A stretch of 64,000 bases of DNA from Prolixibacter bellariivorans ATCC BAA-1284 (GTDB lineage Bacteria; Bacteroidota; Bacteroidia; Bacteroidales; Prolixibacteraceae): positions 372,001-436,000 of the forward strand of contig NZ_JHXO01000006.1 in NCBI RefSeq assembly GCF_000621705.1. Reading direction: 5' to 3'. The translations under genes were made by a program, and so were the position numbers. The notes beneath the pieces were generated by a model that made no database searches, was not told where the DNA came from, and saw nothing but the letters and a program-made list of their open reading frames with translations. Positions 44,591-54,613 of this stretch are shown one piece after another (positions within the stretch are counted from its first letter, which is position 1; each line of letters starts with the position of its first letter).

Positions 44591-47500
44591 ATGAAACAAT
44601 TGCTAAAAGGAATAGCACTTATTCTTTTGCTCTTCAATGGCTTGCTGTATCCTCAGGAAGCTCTTTCACAGGTGAGTGTTAGTGGAAGTGTGTTGGACAG
44701 CAAAGGGGCTCCGCTGGTTGGTGTGAATGTTGTCATTGTGGGAACTACCAGCGGAACAACGACAGATTTCGACGGTAAATATTTCATTGAAGTTCCTTCC
44801 GAAAATTCCATACTGAAGTTTTCTTTTATTGGTTATGTAAATCAGGAAATTCAAGTTGGTAACAGAACGGTCATCGATGTTACTCTAAAGGAAGATATGC
44901 AGGGAATTGATGAGGTTGTCATTGTAGGTTATGGTTCCATGAAAAAAAGTGACCTAACAGGGGCAGTATCCAGTATCAAGGGGAAGGAATTGGTTGATAT
45001 TCCAGTACGCTCAGCAACTGAGGCACTCCAGGGAAAGATTGCGGGGGTCACGATTACTTCCACCGGAGGTAGTCCGGGGACGGCACCAACTGTACGAATT
45101 AGGGGAATCGGTACCGTTAATGGTAATGATCCTTTATACGTGGTAGATGGTTTTCCTCAATCAGATATCGGTTGGCTTAATCAGAATGATATTGCTTCAA
45201 TGGAAGTTTTGAAAGATGCTTCAGCAGAGGCAATATATGGCTCGAGGGGCGCAAACGGCGTGGTTATTATCACGACGAAGAAGGGAACCATGGGTGATGG
45301 ACATAACATGAGTGTCAGTCTCGATGCTTATTATGGTGTCCAGAATGTGACAAAGAAATTTGACATGATGAACGCGGAAGAGTTCATTGATTACCGAAAC
45401 CTTGCTTATACCAATGGAACCGGACAACCGTGGGTTACACAGCAGGAAAAACAGTCCATGCTGAGTTTTCTTCAGGATAATTTTGGGAACAGTAATGGCA
45501 CGAACTGGCAGGATGAGATATTCCAGTCGGCACCTATTCAGAATTATAATGTATCCATTTCCAATGGAACCTCTAAAACATCCTACTATACTTCCCTTGG
45601 TTATATGTCGCAGAACGGTATTGTAAAAGAATCGGATTTTGAAAGGATATCATGGCGGACCACTGTTGACAATCAGTTGACCTCCTGGGCAAAGCTTTCA
45701 GGTAATTTCTCAGTGGTTTATCAGTCCCGGAGAAATGTTGTTGAAAATACCATTTATGACGGAACAATATTTTGTGCTCTGACGGCAGATCCGGTAACTC
45801 CAATCTACAGGACAAACCTAAAAAACATTCCGGATTTTTTGAGTAATTTGATTCTGGTTGACAAAATAGATGCAAGTAATCCTTACTCTTATTACAGTCC
45901 GGTATTCTTTAACAACCGGGCCAATCCAGTGGCTCAGGTAGCCGTGAATAAGGATAATGTATGGAAAGATGTAACCTTCAGAGGGGGGCTTAATCTGGAT
46001 CTGAATCTCACCAGTTGGTTAAAATATCGCGGAACTGCCAATACCTCTATTTATCGGGCAACTCCTGAGTATTTTACGCCTTCTTATTATATCGGGGCTT
46101 ACCAAAATAATGTTGACGGATATGTTGGAAATGCATCTTATTCGACCAATTATACCGTCATCGATAACCTGATTACTTTTGATAAAACCTATGAGTGGAA
46201 TGGAAAACAACATACCACCTTCATGTTGGGTAATTCGGTTGAAATGACCAAAAGCAGCAATTTCAGTGCTAGTAAAACAGGAATTGTTACAAATACAGAA
46301 TCTCAGAAAGTAATTGATGCAGCGACTAAAACGGCATCTGCTTCAGGAACCAAATCAGACGCATACATGGTTTCTTACTTTGGCCGCCTGTTCCATTCGT
46401 GGCGAGACAAGTATATGCTGACAGCCACCGTACGATATGATGGGTCTTCCAATTTTGATGCCGGCCATAAGTGGGGAGTCTTTCCGTCTGTTTCCGGAGC
46501 ATGGTCCTTTGGTGAGGAGGGGTTTATCCACGATGCTATCGGAAAAACCTTGTCTCGTGGCAAAATTAGGGTTAGTTGGGGGCAGATAGGCAACCAGGCT
46601 ATTGATGGAGGTGCATATCGTTCTACTTATAGCCTGAATAGTGGATACTACCTTTTCGGTGGTGGATTTCAGCTGGCTGGCGGAAAAGGCTACATGGGAA
46701 ATCCCAATGTCAAATGGGAAACGACAGAACAGACAGATATTGGACTTGAATTGGGCTTTTTTGATAATAAGTTGACGTTGTCCACGGATTATTTTTATAA
46801 AAAGACCAGTGACATGCTCTTGCAGGTTCCACTTCCCCAGTATCTTGGTTATACAAATGATCCCTGGGCGAATGCTGGAAGTATTGAAAATAAGGGAATC
46901 GAGCTAACGCTGAATTATACAGGGAAAGTGGGCGCTCTGCAGTACAACATAGGAGGAAACATTTTCTCATATGCTAATAAAGTATTATCGCTGGGAGGTG
47001 GTCAGCCCCTGTATGGAGTAGGCTATGACGACAAAACAATCACCAAAACCGAGGTTGGTAAGCCTGTTGGATATTTCTATGGATTAAAAACGGATGGCAT
47101 ATTCCAATCACAACAGGAGATCGACAACAATACTAATGCAGCCGGAGGGCAAGTTATTCAGGACAAGGCCCGTCCCGGGGATTTGAGATATGTGGATGTG
47201 AATTTGGACGGACAGATTACGGATGCTGACCGTACTGATATTGGCAGCCCGTTCCCGGATTTTACCTTTGGTTTTGATTTCGGTCTGGAATATAAGGGGT
47301 TCGATATTTCTGCGACATTTTATGGGGTACGCGGGAACCAGATTATGAACATGAAGAAGATTGACTTATATTCTGGAACTGCTTATTATAATGCTCCTAA
47401 GGATCTGATGACTACAGCATGGTCAGAGACCAATCCTTCCAATAGTCAATTCAGAATTACGACCGATAACTCGACAAACGTTCAGGTGTCTGACTGGTTG

Positions 47501-47749
47501 GCAGAAGATGGTTCATATCTTCAGCTGAAAACACTGCAAATTGGGTACTCGATACCTCCGGATTTGTTAAAAAAGGTATTTATGAAAGAAGCACGGATTT
47601 GGGTGGGGGGATATAATTTGTTTACGATTACCGATTATAGCGGTATGTCGCCTGAAATTGGAGACGCCAGTCCGTTGTTTAACGGAGTTGATATCGCTTT
47701 CTATCCACAGGCTCGTCAATATTTGATGGGAATAAATATTAAATTTTAA
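44591..47749 (+). CDS. SusC/RagA-family TonB-dependent transporter
   Basis: A 1052-residue outer-membrane transporter: signal peptide (about 1-27), carboxypeptidase-regulatory-like domain (about 28-105, VSGSVLDSKGAPLVGVNVVI), TonB-box-like EVVIVGYGSMKKSDLTGAV, plug domain (about 112-235, ending GANGVVIITTKKG) and a 22-strand barrel ending MGINIKF. There is no extra N-terminal signalling domain, so it is not an anti-sigma-linked type. It imports oligosaccharides with its SusD partner 12 bases downstream. Confidence 0.97.
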   Translation: MKQLLKGIALILLLFNGLLYPQEALSQVSVSGSVLDSKGAPLVGVNVVIVGTTSGTTTDFDGKYFIEVPSENSILKFSFIGYVNQEIQVGNRTVIDVTLKEDMQGIDEVVIVGYGSMKKSDLTGAVSSIKGKELVDIPVRSATEALQGKIAGVTITSTGGSPGTAPTVRIRGIGTVNGNDPLYVVDGFPQSDIGWLNQNDIASMEVLKDASAEAIYGSRGANGVVIITTKKGTMGDGHNMSVSLDAYYGVQNVTKKFDMMNAEEFIDYRNLAYTNGTGQPWVTQQEKQSMLSFLQDNFGNSNGTNWQDEIFQSAPIQNYNVSISNGTSKTSYYTSLGYMSQNGIVKESDFERISWRTTVDNQLTSWAKLSGNFSVVYQSRRNVVENTIYDGTIFCALTADPVTPIYRTNLKNIPDFLSNLILVDKIDASNPYSYYSPVFFNNRANPVAQVAVNKDNVWKDVTFRGGLNLDLNLTSWLKYRGTANTSIYRATPEYFTPSYYIGAYQNNVDGYVGNASYSTNYTVIDNLITFDKTYEWNGKQHTTFMLGNSVEMTKSSNFSASKTGIVTNTESQKVIDAATKTASASGTKSDAYMVSYFGRLFHSWRDKYMLTATVRYDGSSNFDAGHKWGVFPSVSGAWSFGEEGFIHDAIGKTLSRGKIRVSWGQIGNQAIDGGAYRSTYSLNSGYYLFGGGFQLAGGKGYMGNPNVKWETTEQTDIGLELGFFDNKLTLSTDYFYKKTSDMLLQVPLPQYLGYTNDPWANAGSIENKGIELTLNYTGKVGALQYNIGGNIFSYANKVLSLGGGQPLYGVGYDDKTITKTEVGKPVGYFYGLKTDGIFQSQQEIDNNTNAAGGQVIQDKARPGDLRYVDVNLDGQITDADRTDIGSPFPDFTFGFDFGLEYKGFDISATFYGVRGNQIMNMKKIDLYSGTAYYNAPKDLMTTAWSETNPSNSQFRITTDNSTNVQVSDWLAEDGSYLQLKTLQIGYSIPPDLLKKVFMKEARIWVGGYNLFTITDYSGMSPEIGDASPLFNGVDIAFYPQARQYLMGINIKF

Positions 47750-47761
47750 AATTCAGGAATC

Positions 47762-49441
47762 ATGAAAAAGTTACAATATATACTGGCAATTATTCCAATT
47801 GTTGCCTTCCTTTCCTGCTCTGATAGCTTTCTTGATTCAAAGCAATATGCATCAATTGATGAGCAAGGTTATTACAATACACCCGGTGCTGCGCTTAAGG
47901 CCGTTACCAACTGTTATGCCAATATGATTCCATGGGGAGACTGGGACTACTATCTCAACCGGATTGAAGTTGGAACAAATACAACGGATGACGCAGATGC
48001 CGGTGGTTCGGATGCGAATGACCGTGCGGATACAAAGAATTTGGCAACGGGACGTCCCCTTACATCGAATGGTGAACTGCTTAATACCTGGACCAGACGT
48101 TATACAGGTATCTCCAGGTGTAATTCAGCCATCGAAGGGATTAGTGCTGCGGAAAAACTCGTTGCAGCTGATGGTAGTGTAGTATCAGAAGAGACGAAAT
48201 CCCGTTATATCTCTGAATTGAAATTCTTGCGGGCTTGGTTCTATTTTGATTTGGCTTCAACATTCGGTTCTGTTCCGTTAATTACCGAAACACCGGTTCC
48301 TACTGATTTGCCTGCCAAATCGCCGATCGAGGATATTAGGGTGCAGATTATAAACGATATTGATGAATGCATCGCCGATCCGAATATGCCAACCAATGTT
48401 AGCAGCGATGAATATGGAAGAATATCAAAGTACGTAGCGTATGCCTTCAAGGCCAGAGTTTGTTTATTCTTCGCCGGTTTGGAGGAGCACGGAAAAATGT
48501 CCGGTGACGCCAATGCAGATTATGCGTCTGCTTTAAGTGCAGCGAAGATAGTTTATGATAGTCAGGTGTTCAGTTTAGTCCCTGACTACCAGAATCTTTT
48601 CCGCGGTGATTATTTCTTCGGTTCTCACGCCTCAGAATTGTCTAAGGAGTGTATTTTCACGGTATTAAGAGAGTACGTTCCTGGTTATTTGGATATCGGT
48701 TATTGTACGGCCGTCATGTATGCAGGACGCGGTGAAGTCGGTGGCTGGGGAGGTAACTGTCCGACCGTTGATTTTGCGGAATCGTTTGATCAAAGAGATC
48801 CTCGAAAGCTATTTACCGTTATCAGCTCGGGTGATGTTTTCCCCAATGTGGATGGCAAATTGATAACACACACCTATACGGGATATGATAATATTCATCA
48901 TCAGCAGAGTCGAAAAGCCTTTGTGGCTGATCGCTTCAGGGATGGTTATTCACTTGGAGATATAAGAACAGACTGGGCTCCGTATTATATCCGTTATGCT
49001 GACGTGATTCTGATGTACGCTGAGGCACTACTTAAGACGGGCGGTGACAACCAGAAAGTTGCCAGCTTGATTAATGAAGTCCGTTACCGTGCTTTTGTTT
49101 CAACTTCCAAGAAAGATGAAGAAGCTACTTACAGGACATTTGAAGAGACGTTGATTCCGGTTGATGACGCTTACTTTCAGGCCAACCTGGCAGTGGATGC
49201 AGGAGATGATCTGTTGAAGGCGATCAAAAATGAGAGACGGTGGGAACTGGGTATGGAAGGCTACCGACTTCTGGATTTGCTGCGCTGGGGAGACTATGTA
49301 TCGGTGATGAATGCCTATTATAGCGAACAACCTTACGCAAACAAAGGTAAACTGGTGTCCGATAATAGCTGGCCATTCCCGATTCCGCAGACAGAAATTG
49401 ATAAGTCCAATGGCGTCCTGGTGCAAAACGGTAATTATTAG
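47762..49441 (+). CDS. SusD/RagB-family glycan-binding lipoprotein
   Basis: A 559-residue surface lipoprotein; the lipobox is AFLSC (Cys19). N- and C-terminal SusD domains are recognisable (ELKFLRAWFYFDLASTFGSVPL, YIRYADVILMYAEALLK, NERRWELGMEGYRLLDLLRWGDY). It caps the SusC barrel and binds the substrate. The pair defines this region as a polysaccharide utilisation locus. Binding specificity cannot be read from the sequence. Confidence 0.97.
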   Translation: MKKLQYILAIIPIVAFLSCSDSFLDSKQYASIDEQGYYNTPGAALKAVTNCYANMIPWGDWDYYLNRIEVGTNTTDDADAGGSDANDRADTKNLATGRPLTSNGELLNTWTRRYTGISRCNSAIEGISAAEKLVAADGSVVSEETKSRYISELKFLRAWFYFDLASTFGSVPLITETPVPTDLPAKSPIEDIRVQIINDIDECIADPNMPTNVSSDEYGRISKYVAYAFKARVCLFFAGLEEHGKMSGDANADYASALSAAKIVYDSQVFSLVPDYQNLFRGDYFFGSHASELSKECIFTVLREYVPGYLDIGYCTAVMYAGRGEVGGWGGNCPTVDFAESFDQRDPRKLFTVISSGDVFPNVDGKLITHTYTGYDNIHHQQSRKAFVADRFRDGYSLGDIRTDWAPYYIRYADVILMYAEALLKTGGDNQKVASLINEVRYRAFVSTSKKDEEATYRTFEETLIPVDDAYFQANLAVDAGDDLLKAIKNERRWELGMEGYRLLDLLRWGDYVSVMNAYYSEQPYANKGKLVSDNSWPFPIPQTEIDKSNGVLVQNGNY

Positions 49442-49477
49442 TTTGTGTTGATTTTCATACGATAATAATCAATTTAT

Positions 49478-49655
49478 GAGGCTGTCTCAGGATAATCTGC
49501 ATTTTTACTTGTTGCTGGTAAATTGAGGTGTGAATTTCTTGAAAATGAACCCACAGACATTTGTGGGATCGCTCAGGGTTAGTTACTCAGATTCAGTGGA
49601 ACTATACTTTCTGACGAAAATAGATAACTGGCAGATTTGTTTCTGAGGCAGCCTC
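49478..49655 (+). mobile_element. 178-bp inverted-repeat element (MITE or IS remnant)
   Basis: The left end GAGGCTGTCTCAG and the right end CTGAGGCAGCCTC are inverted repeats with 12 of 13 matches, and CTGC/GCAG pairs follow a little further in. The interior has no open frame, only a CCCACA/TGTGGG hairpin (49550-49567). Ends beginning GAGGCTGTCTC are common in transposons of several IS families. No target duplication is evident. It lies between susD and the DUF1080 gene, ending 16 bases before the likely start. Confidence 0.6.
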
Positions 49656-49671
49656 TTTGAACTTATATGTG

Positions 49672-50937
49672 ATGCTGAAAATGAGTAAGATATATGTGTT
49701 GGTTTTACTTTTGGGAGTCTTGTTGTCAGGTTGTAGTAAAAACGAGAACACACTAACAAGGGCTGAAAAGAATGCTGGCTGGGAATTGCTTTTTGACGGG
49801 AAAACACTACAGGGGTGGAGAGATTATAACGGAACTCAGCTAACCGGTCCGTGGGAAGTTGAAGCTGGCACTATTAAAGCGGAAGGTCAGGGCAGTGATG
49901 CCAGTGGATACATTGTTACAGATAAACAGTATGAAAATTTTATCCTTACATGGGATTGGAAAATCTCGAAGGGGGGTAACAGTGGGATGTTGTATCATGT
50001 GGTTGAGGGGTCACAATTTCCTGTGCCATATGTAACAGGCCCGGAGTATCAGTTGATTGATGATGTGAATTTTCCGGAACCTTTAGAAGAGTGGCAGAAA
50101 TGCGGTGCAGATTATGCCATGTATCTACCGGACAAAAGCAAACTTAAGGTGAAGCCTGCCGGACAATGGAACAATTCTAAAATTATATTCGATAATGGCC
50201 ATGTGGAATATTGGATGAATGGTGTAAAAACACTTGAGTTTGAAGCTTGGTCGGATGAATGGTTCGCGAAAAAAAATAATGGTAAATGGAAGAATGATCC
50301 GGAATATGGACTGTCACCTTCGGGAGTAATCTGTCTTCAGGATCATGGATACCCGGCATGGTTTCGCAATATAAAAATTAAGAAACTACCCTCCCGAAAG
50401 GACACCGTGACCCTTTTTAACGGTCACGACCTGAAAAACTGGATTATCTATGGAACAGAAAAGTGGTACGTTCAGAATAATCTCCTGGTTTGCGAGAGTG
50501 GTCCCGATAAAGGTTATGGATACCTGGCAACAAAGCAATATTTCAGAGACTTTGACTTGTCTGTCGATTTCAAACAGATATCTAACGGGAATAGCGGCGT
50601 TTTTTTCCGATCAACGATTGATGGGACAAAAATCTCCGGATGGCAGGTAGAGGTGGCTCCCAAAGGAGATGATACCGGGGGGGTTTATGAATCATATGGG
50701 CGTGGATGGCTCCACCAAATTCCTGATGAAGAGGAGAATATTCTCAAGCCCGGCGACTGGAATACGATGCGAATCAGAGTGGTTGGTCCGGAGGTTAAAA
50801 CATGGCTCAACGGGCATGAAATGACCCATTTGTCCGATTCTCTGATTGAGAGGGGAAATGGACGCATTGCCCTCCAGATACATGACGGTGGGGGAATTAA
50901 GGTACTTTGGAAGAATCTGATTCTAAAAAGGCTGTAG
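49672..50937 (+). CDS. Double DUF1080 (3-keto-disaccharide hydrolase type) lipoprotein
   Basis: A 421-residue lipoprotein (lipobox LLSGC) with two concanavalin-like DUF1080 domains (about 30-240 and 245-420). Each begins with the LFDGKTLQGW / LFNGHDLKNW motif and contains GNSGMLYHV / GNSGVFFRS. DUF1080 proteins have been shown to cleave 3-keto-glycosides. With the oxidoreductase coded next it could form an oxidise-then-cleave pathway in the periplasm. Starts at 49672 or 49681 are both possible. The frame before is disturbed by the inverted-repeat element. Confidence 0.92.
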   Translation: MLKMSKIYVLVLLLGVLLSGCSKNENTLTRAEKNAGWELLFDGKTLQGWRDYNGTQLTGPWEVEAGTIKAEGQGSDASGYIVTDKQYENFILTWDWKISKGGNSGMLYHVVEGSQFPVPYVTGPEYQLIDDVNFPEPLEEWQKCGADYAMYLPDKSKLKVKPAGQWNNSKIIFDNGHVEYWMNGVKTLEFEAWSDEWFAKKNNGKWKNDPEYGLSPSGVICLQDHGYPAWFRNIKIKKLPSRKDTVTLFNGHDLKNWIIYGTEKWYVQNNLLVCESGPDKGYGYLATKQYFRDFDLSVDFKQISNGNSGVFFRSTIDGTKISGWQVEVAPKGDDTGGVYESYGRGWLHQIPDEEENILKPGDWNTMRIRVVGPEVKTWLNGHEMTHLSDSLIERGNGRIALQIHDGGGIKVLWKNLILKRL

Positions 50938-50963
50938 TGAAGATAACTAATAAACCTAAAACT

Positions 50964-52484
50964 ATGGAAGAAAGTAAAAGTAGATATTCCCGAAGAAACT
51001 TCATTGGAACCGTGGGGGCTGCAACCTCGGGGCTGGCCATAGTTCCCAGTAGCGTACTGGGGAAAAAGCTGGGACACACGGCGCCTAGCGATAAACTGAA
51101 TATTGCCGGTATTGGAGTGGGAGGAATGGGACGCAATAATTTGCGGAATATGAACACCGAAAATATTGTGGCCCTGTGTGATGTCGATTGGAACTATGCC
51201 GACAAAACATTTAAAGACTATCCGAATGCCAGAAAATTCAAAGACTGGCGGGTTATGTTGGATGAGATGGGCAAATCGATTGACGCAGTTATGGTGGCTA
51301 CACCTGACCATTCTCATGCTGGAGTAACTGCTCATGCAATAACTCTGGGAAAACATTGCTATACACAGAAACCCCTTACACACTCAGTTTATGAATCAAG
51401 GCTTTTGACCCGACTGTCCAAGAAATATAAAGTTGCGACTCAAATGGGGAATCAGGGGAATTCGTTCGATTGGTGCCGTCAGATAGCTGAATGGATTCAA
51501 TCGGGGATTATAGGTGATGTATTTGAAGTGCATTGTTGGACTGATCGTCCCATATGGCCTCAGGGACTGGCGAAGCCTAAAGGCGGAGCTAAAGTACCGA
51601 AGGGGTTGGATTGGGATCTGTTTGTGGGACCAGCGGAATATCGCCCGTATGATCCTGCGTATACTCCCTGGAACTGGCGAGGTTTTTGGGACTTTGGAAC
51701 CGGTGCCCTTGGCGATATGGCCTGTCACATCATGGATCCTTTGTATTGGGCGCTGGACCTGAAATATCCCACGAAAGTGATGGCGAGTTCTACCCTGGCA
51801 AACCTTTATTCGCCTCCACAGGCTCAGAAAGTTACCTATACCTTCCCGGAGAGACCGCCGAAAGGCGAAGTCAACATGCCGGAAGTGAAAGTTCACTGGT
51901 ACGATGGAGGTTTACTGCCGGATCGTCCCGAAGAGCTGGAAGATGGTGAGATGATGGGAGATTCCAATGGCGGGTTGATTTTCGTCGGAACCAGGGGAAA
52001 AATAATGACAGGTTGTTATGGAATGAATCCTACACTGTTGCCCAAATCGGCTATGGCCCATTTTAAACAGCCCGAGCCAACCATTCCTCGAATAAAAGGA
52101 GGGAATGGAAATATCTGGGGGACCAATGCACATGAGCAAGATTGGATAAGAGCATGCAAAGAACCGGCTGACAGCCGAAAAGAAGCTTCCTCTAATTTCG
52201 GGTTTTCCGGACCGTTCAATGAAATGGTGGTCATGGGAGTGCTGGCGGTAAGGCTATCCGGTTTGCATCGGGAATTAACCTGGGATGGAGAGAAGATGGA
52301 GTTCACCAACATATCACCGAACGACAAAATCAAGGTCGTAACTGTTGATGAATATGCTGTGGTTGACGGAGATCCGCATTTTGACAGACGGTTTGCAGAA
52401 TTTAACGCAAAAGAAATGGCGAGTGAGTGGATCAGACACAGCTATAGGGATGGATGGTCCTTGCCCGAAATGCCTGTAGATTGA
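50964..52484 (+). CDS. Tat-exported Gfo/Idh/MocA-family oxidoreductase
   Basis: A 506-residue NAD(P)-dependent oxidoreductase with a twin-arginine signal (YSRRNFIGTVGAAT). The Rossmann motif is GIGVGGMGRNN, followed by VALCDVDW, VATPDHSHA and CYTQKPLTHS, where Gln replaces the Glu of the usual EKP. The catalytic-like His is in DMACHIMDP. Export through Tat with bound cofactor is usual for these proteins. The likely role is C3 oxidation of a sugar unit, feeding the DUF1080 enzyme coded 26 bases upstream. Confidence 0.93.
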   Translation: MEESKSRYSRRNFIGTVGAATSGLAIVPSSVLGKKLGHTAPSDKLNIAGIGVGGMGRNNLRNMNTENIVALCDVDWNYADKTFKDYPNARKFKDWRVMLDEMGKSIDAVMVATPDHSHAGVTAHAITLGKHCYTQKPLTHSVYESRLLTRLSKKYKVATQMGNQGNSFDWCRQIAEWIQSGIIGDVFEVHCWTDRPIWPQGLAKPKGGAKVPKGLDWDLFVGPAEYRPYDPAYTPWNWRGFWDFGTGALGDMACHIMDPLYWALDLKYPTKVMASSTLANLYSPPQAQKVTYTFPERPPKGEVNMPEVKVHWYDGGLLPDRPEELEDGEMMGDSNGGLIFVGTRGKIMTGCYGMNPTLLPKSAMAHFKQPEPTIPRIKGGNGNIWGTNAHEQDWIRACKEPADSRKEASSNFGFSGPFNEMVVMGVLAVRLSGLHRELTWDGEKMEFTNISPNDKIKVVTVDEYAVVDGDPHFDRRFAEFNAKEMASEWIRHSYRDGWSLPEMPVD

Positions 52485-52552
52485 TATCATAACAGGAGGC
52501 TAAGAAAGCATTTGGCTCCTGAACTATATTTTGACCTGACTAAATAACTGGA

Positions 52553-53410
52553 ATGATGAAAAATACCTTTAGGTACCTTTGTGTTACTCTTGTAATTATA
52601 AGCTTCTCGGTCCGCGCTTTTTCTCAAGCAGACAAAGCTGAAAAGGCTGGCTGGCATTTGGGAATCCAGGCTTACACGTTTCATAAATTCAGCCTGCAGG
52701 AGGCCATTGATAAAGCGCATCAACTGGGACTGAAATATATTGAGGTATATTACGGTCAGACATTGGGGGAAGATATTCCCGGAACAATGGATTTTCACAT
52801 GGATAAGGCTACGCAGAAAAAAGTGTTGGCTTATGCGAAATCCAAAGGAGTCAAAATTGTTGCCAGCGGGGTCATTATTTGTCATAGTGAAGCCGAGTGG
52901 AGGCAGCTTTTTGAATTTGCATCGTCTATGGGAATCGAAACGATTACCTGCGAACCCGATTATAAATACCTGAAATATGTTGATCAACTAGCCAACCAAT
53001 ATAGAATTGATGTGGCTATTCACAATCACCCAAAGCCTTCTCTCTACTGGAATCCTGAGTTATTTCTGAATGCAGTAAAAGGGCTTAGCAACCGTATTGG
53101 TGCATGCGCCGATGTCGGTCATTGGGAACGTATGGGAATCGATCCCGTTAAAGCTCTGAAAATGTGTGAAGGTCGTGTGAAATCGTTGCATTTTAAGGAT
53201 GTGAAAGAGAAAGAAGCTGGTGAGGCTGAACAGCATGATGTGATTTGGGGAACCGGTGTTTGTGATGTTGACGGAATGCTGAAAGAATTAAAACGTCAGA
53301 ATTTTAAAGGATTGTTTTCGATTGAGTATGAATATAACTGGGACAATTCAGTCCCGGACATCGGTAAGTGCATTGATTATTTTCAGCAGGAGGTTAATGA
53401 ACTGTTCTAA
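52553..53410 (+). CDS. Exported sugar isomerase/epimerase-like TIM barrel
   Basis: A 285-residue protein with a signal peptide (about 1-24, ends FSQA) and a xylose-isomerase-like TIM barrel: LGIQAYTF, YIEVYYG, IVASGVII, IAIHNHPKP-like AIHNHPKPS, ADVGHWERMG, SLHFKDVKE and FSIEYEYNW. His, Asp and Glu residues at strand ends form the divalent-metal site. Related proteins next to DUF1080 and Gfo/Idh genes act on keto sugars or enediol intermediates; the exact reaction is inferred. Confidence 0.9.
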   Translation: MMKNTFRYLCVTLVIISFSVRAFSQADKAEKAGWHLGIQAYTFHKFSLQEAIDKAHQLGLKYIEVYYGQTLGEDIPGTMDFHMDKATQKKVLAYAKSKGVKIVASGVIICHSEAEWRQLFEFASSMGIETITCEPDYKYLKYVDQLANQYRIDVAIHNHPKPSLYWNPELFLNAVKGLSNRIGACADVGHWERMGIDPVKALKMCEGRVKSLHFKDVKEKEAGEAEQHDVIWGTGVCDVDGMLKELKRQNFKGLFSIEYEYNWDNSVPDIGKCIDYFQQEVNELF

Positions 53411-53541
53411 TTTGCATTTATGCAAAAATGATTCTAATGAGATACAGTATTTTGAGTCATATAACATTTCTATCTTACTGTTTCTCATTTCTTAATCGGG
53501 CTGCCGGGCAAGGAATTGGTATTAAAACTTAGTAGGAAATC

Positions 53542-54603
53542 ATGGATAGACGGAAATTTTTACAGATATCGGGCGTCGCGTCGACCTCTTTGTTACTACA
53601 AAACCAGTTGATCGCTTCCACATTATCCGGAATGGGTTTGAATTCAGCAATTAAACCCATTTCAGGCTCCTGGTTTGAGTTCACACATGGATTTGCTCCG
53701 GAGGGTAAATACTGGAATCCGGTTTTGCCACAATTCACGACAGAACAATGGAAAGCTAAGGTGAAAGAGCATAGCGAACTAGGCATGGAATACCTTGTTC
53801 TAATGGCTGTCGCGAATGACGGAAAAACGTTTTATCCGTCAAAACTTCAGCCTCGTTATGACTATGCATGCCCTGATCCTTTGGAAGCTGTTTTATCAGC
53901 TGCCGATGAATGTGAGATCAAGTTTTTTGTAAGTAACGATTTTTGGGCAGATTGGCGCGAGGGGAACAAAATGATGACTAGTGAAGAGGTGGCCCAGTTG
54001 CGCGAAAAGGGAATGGAAGAAGTCGCTGAAAAATACGCGCATCACAAGAGTTTTTACGGGTGGTACTATCCTAACGAATCAGGTTTGTGGAATACCATAG
54101 ATGACACGACAATACAGTATGTCAACCGATGCAATAAAAAGGCCAAAGAGCTGACCCCTAATTCTGTAAACCTGATAGCGCCATATGGTACGAAATCTGT
54201 CAGAGCAGATGATAATTATGTCCGGAAACTGGAGCAACTGGATATCGACATCATAGCTTATCAGGACGAAATCGGGGTAAAGAAGACAAAAGTAGGAACG
54301 GCAGGGAAATACTATGAAGCATTGAGCAAGGTGCACACGAAAGCCGGACGCTCAAAACTTTGGGCTGATATGGAAATTTTCGAGTTTGAAGGAGACGTGT
54401 ATGATAGTGCCCTTGTTCCGGCTGATTTCGAACGGATACTGAAGCAGATGGAAGATATTTCTCCATTCGTTGACAAAATTCTTGTTTACCAATACATGGG
54501 TATCATGAATAAGCCGGGATCAATTGCAACAGTCGGCCATCCGAATTCGGGAAAACTGTATACTGATTACCGGAACTGGCTGGAATCTCGGAAACAACTT
54601 TAA
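53542..54603 (+). CDS. Tat-exported DUF4434-type TIM-barrel protein
   Basis: A 353-residue protein with a twin-arginine signal (MDRRKFLQISG) and DUF4434-like barrel: GSWFEFTHG, LGMEYLVLMA, KFFVSNDFWADW, FYGWYYPNES, IAYQDEIGV, LWADMEIFEFEG and ILVYQYMG. Glu and Asp residues at strand ends suggest a hydrolase. It is a relative of the protein at 40063-41151 in the opposite arm. Probable glycan-active enzyme; no activity can be assigned. Confidence 0.86.
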   Translation: MDRRKFLQISGVASTSLLLQNQLIASTLSGMGLNSAIKPISGSWFEFTHGFAPEGKYWNPVLPQFTTEQWKAKVKEHSELGMEYLVLMAVANDGKTFYPSKLQPRYDYACPDPLEAVLSAADECEIKFFVSNDFWADWREGNKMMTSEEVAQLREKGMEEVAEKYAHHKSFYGWYYPNESGLWNTIDDTTIQYVNRCNKKAKELTPNSVNLIAPYGTKSVRADDNYVRKLEQLDIDIIAYQDEIGVKKTKVGTAGKYYEALSKVHTKAGRSKLWADMEIFEFEGDVYDSALVPADFERILKQMEDISPFVDKILVYQYMGIMNKPGSIATVGHPNSGKLYTDYRNWLESRKQL

Positions 54604-54613
54604 ATCGGAAAAC

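Noticed and set aside
50685-51383. 232-residue frame antisense to the DUF1080 and Gfo/Idh genes
   Set aside because: Both genes on the plus strand have intact conserved motifs over this stretch; the antisense frame has none.
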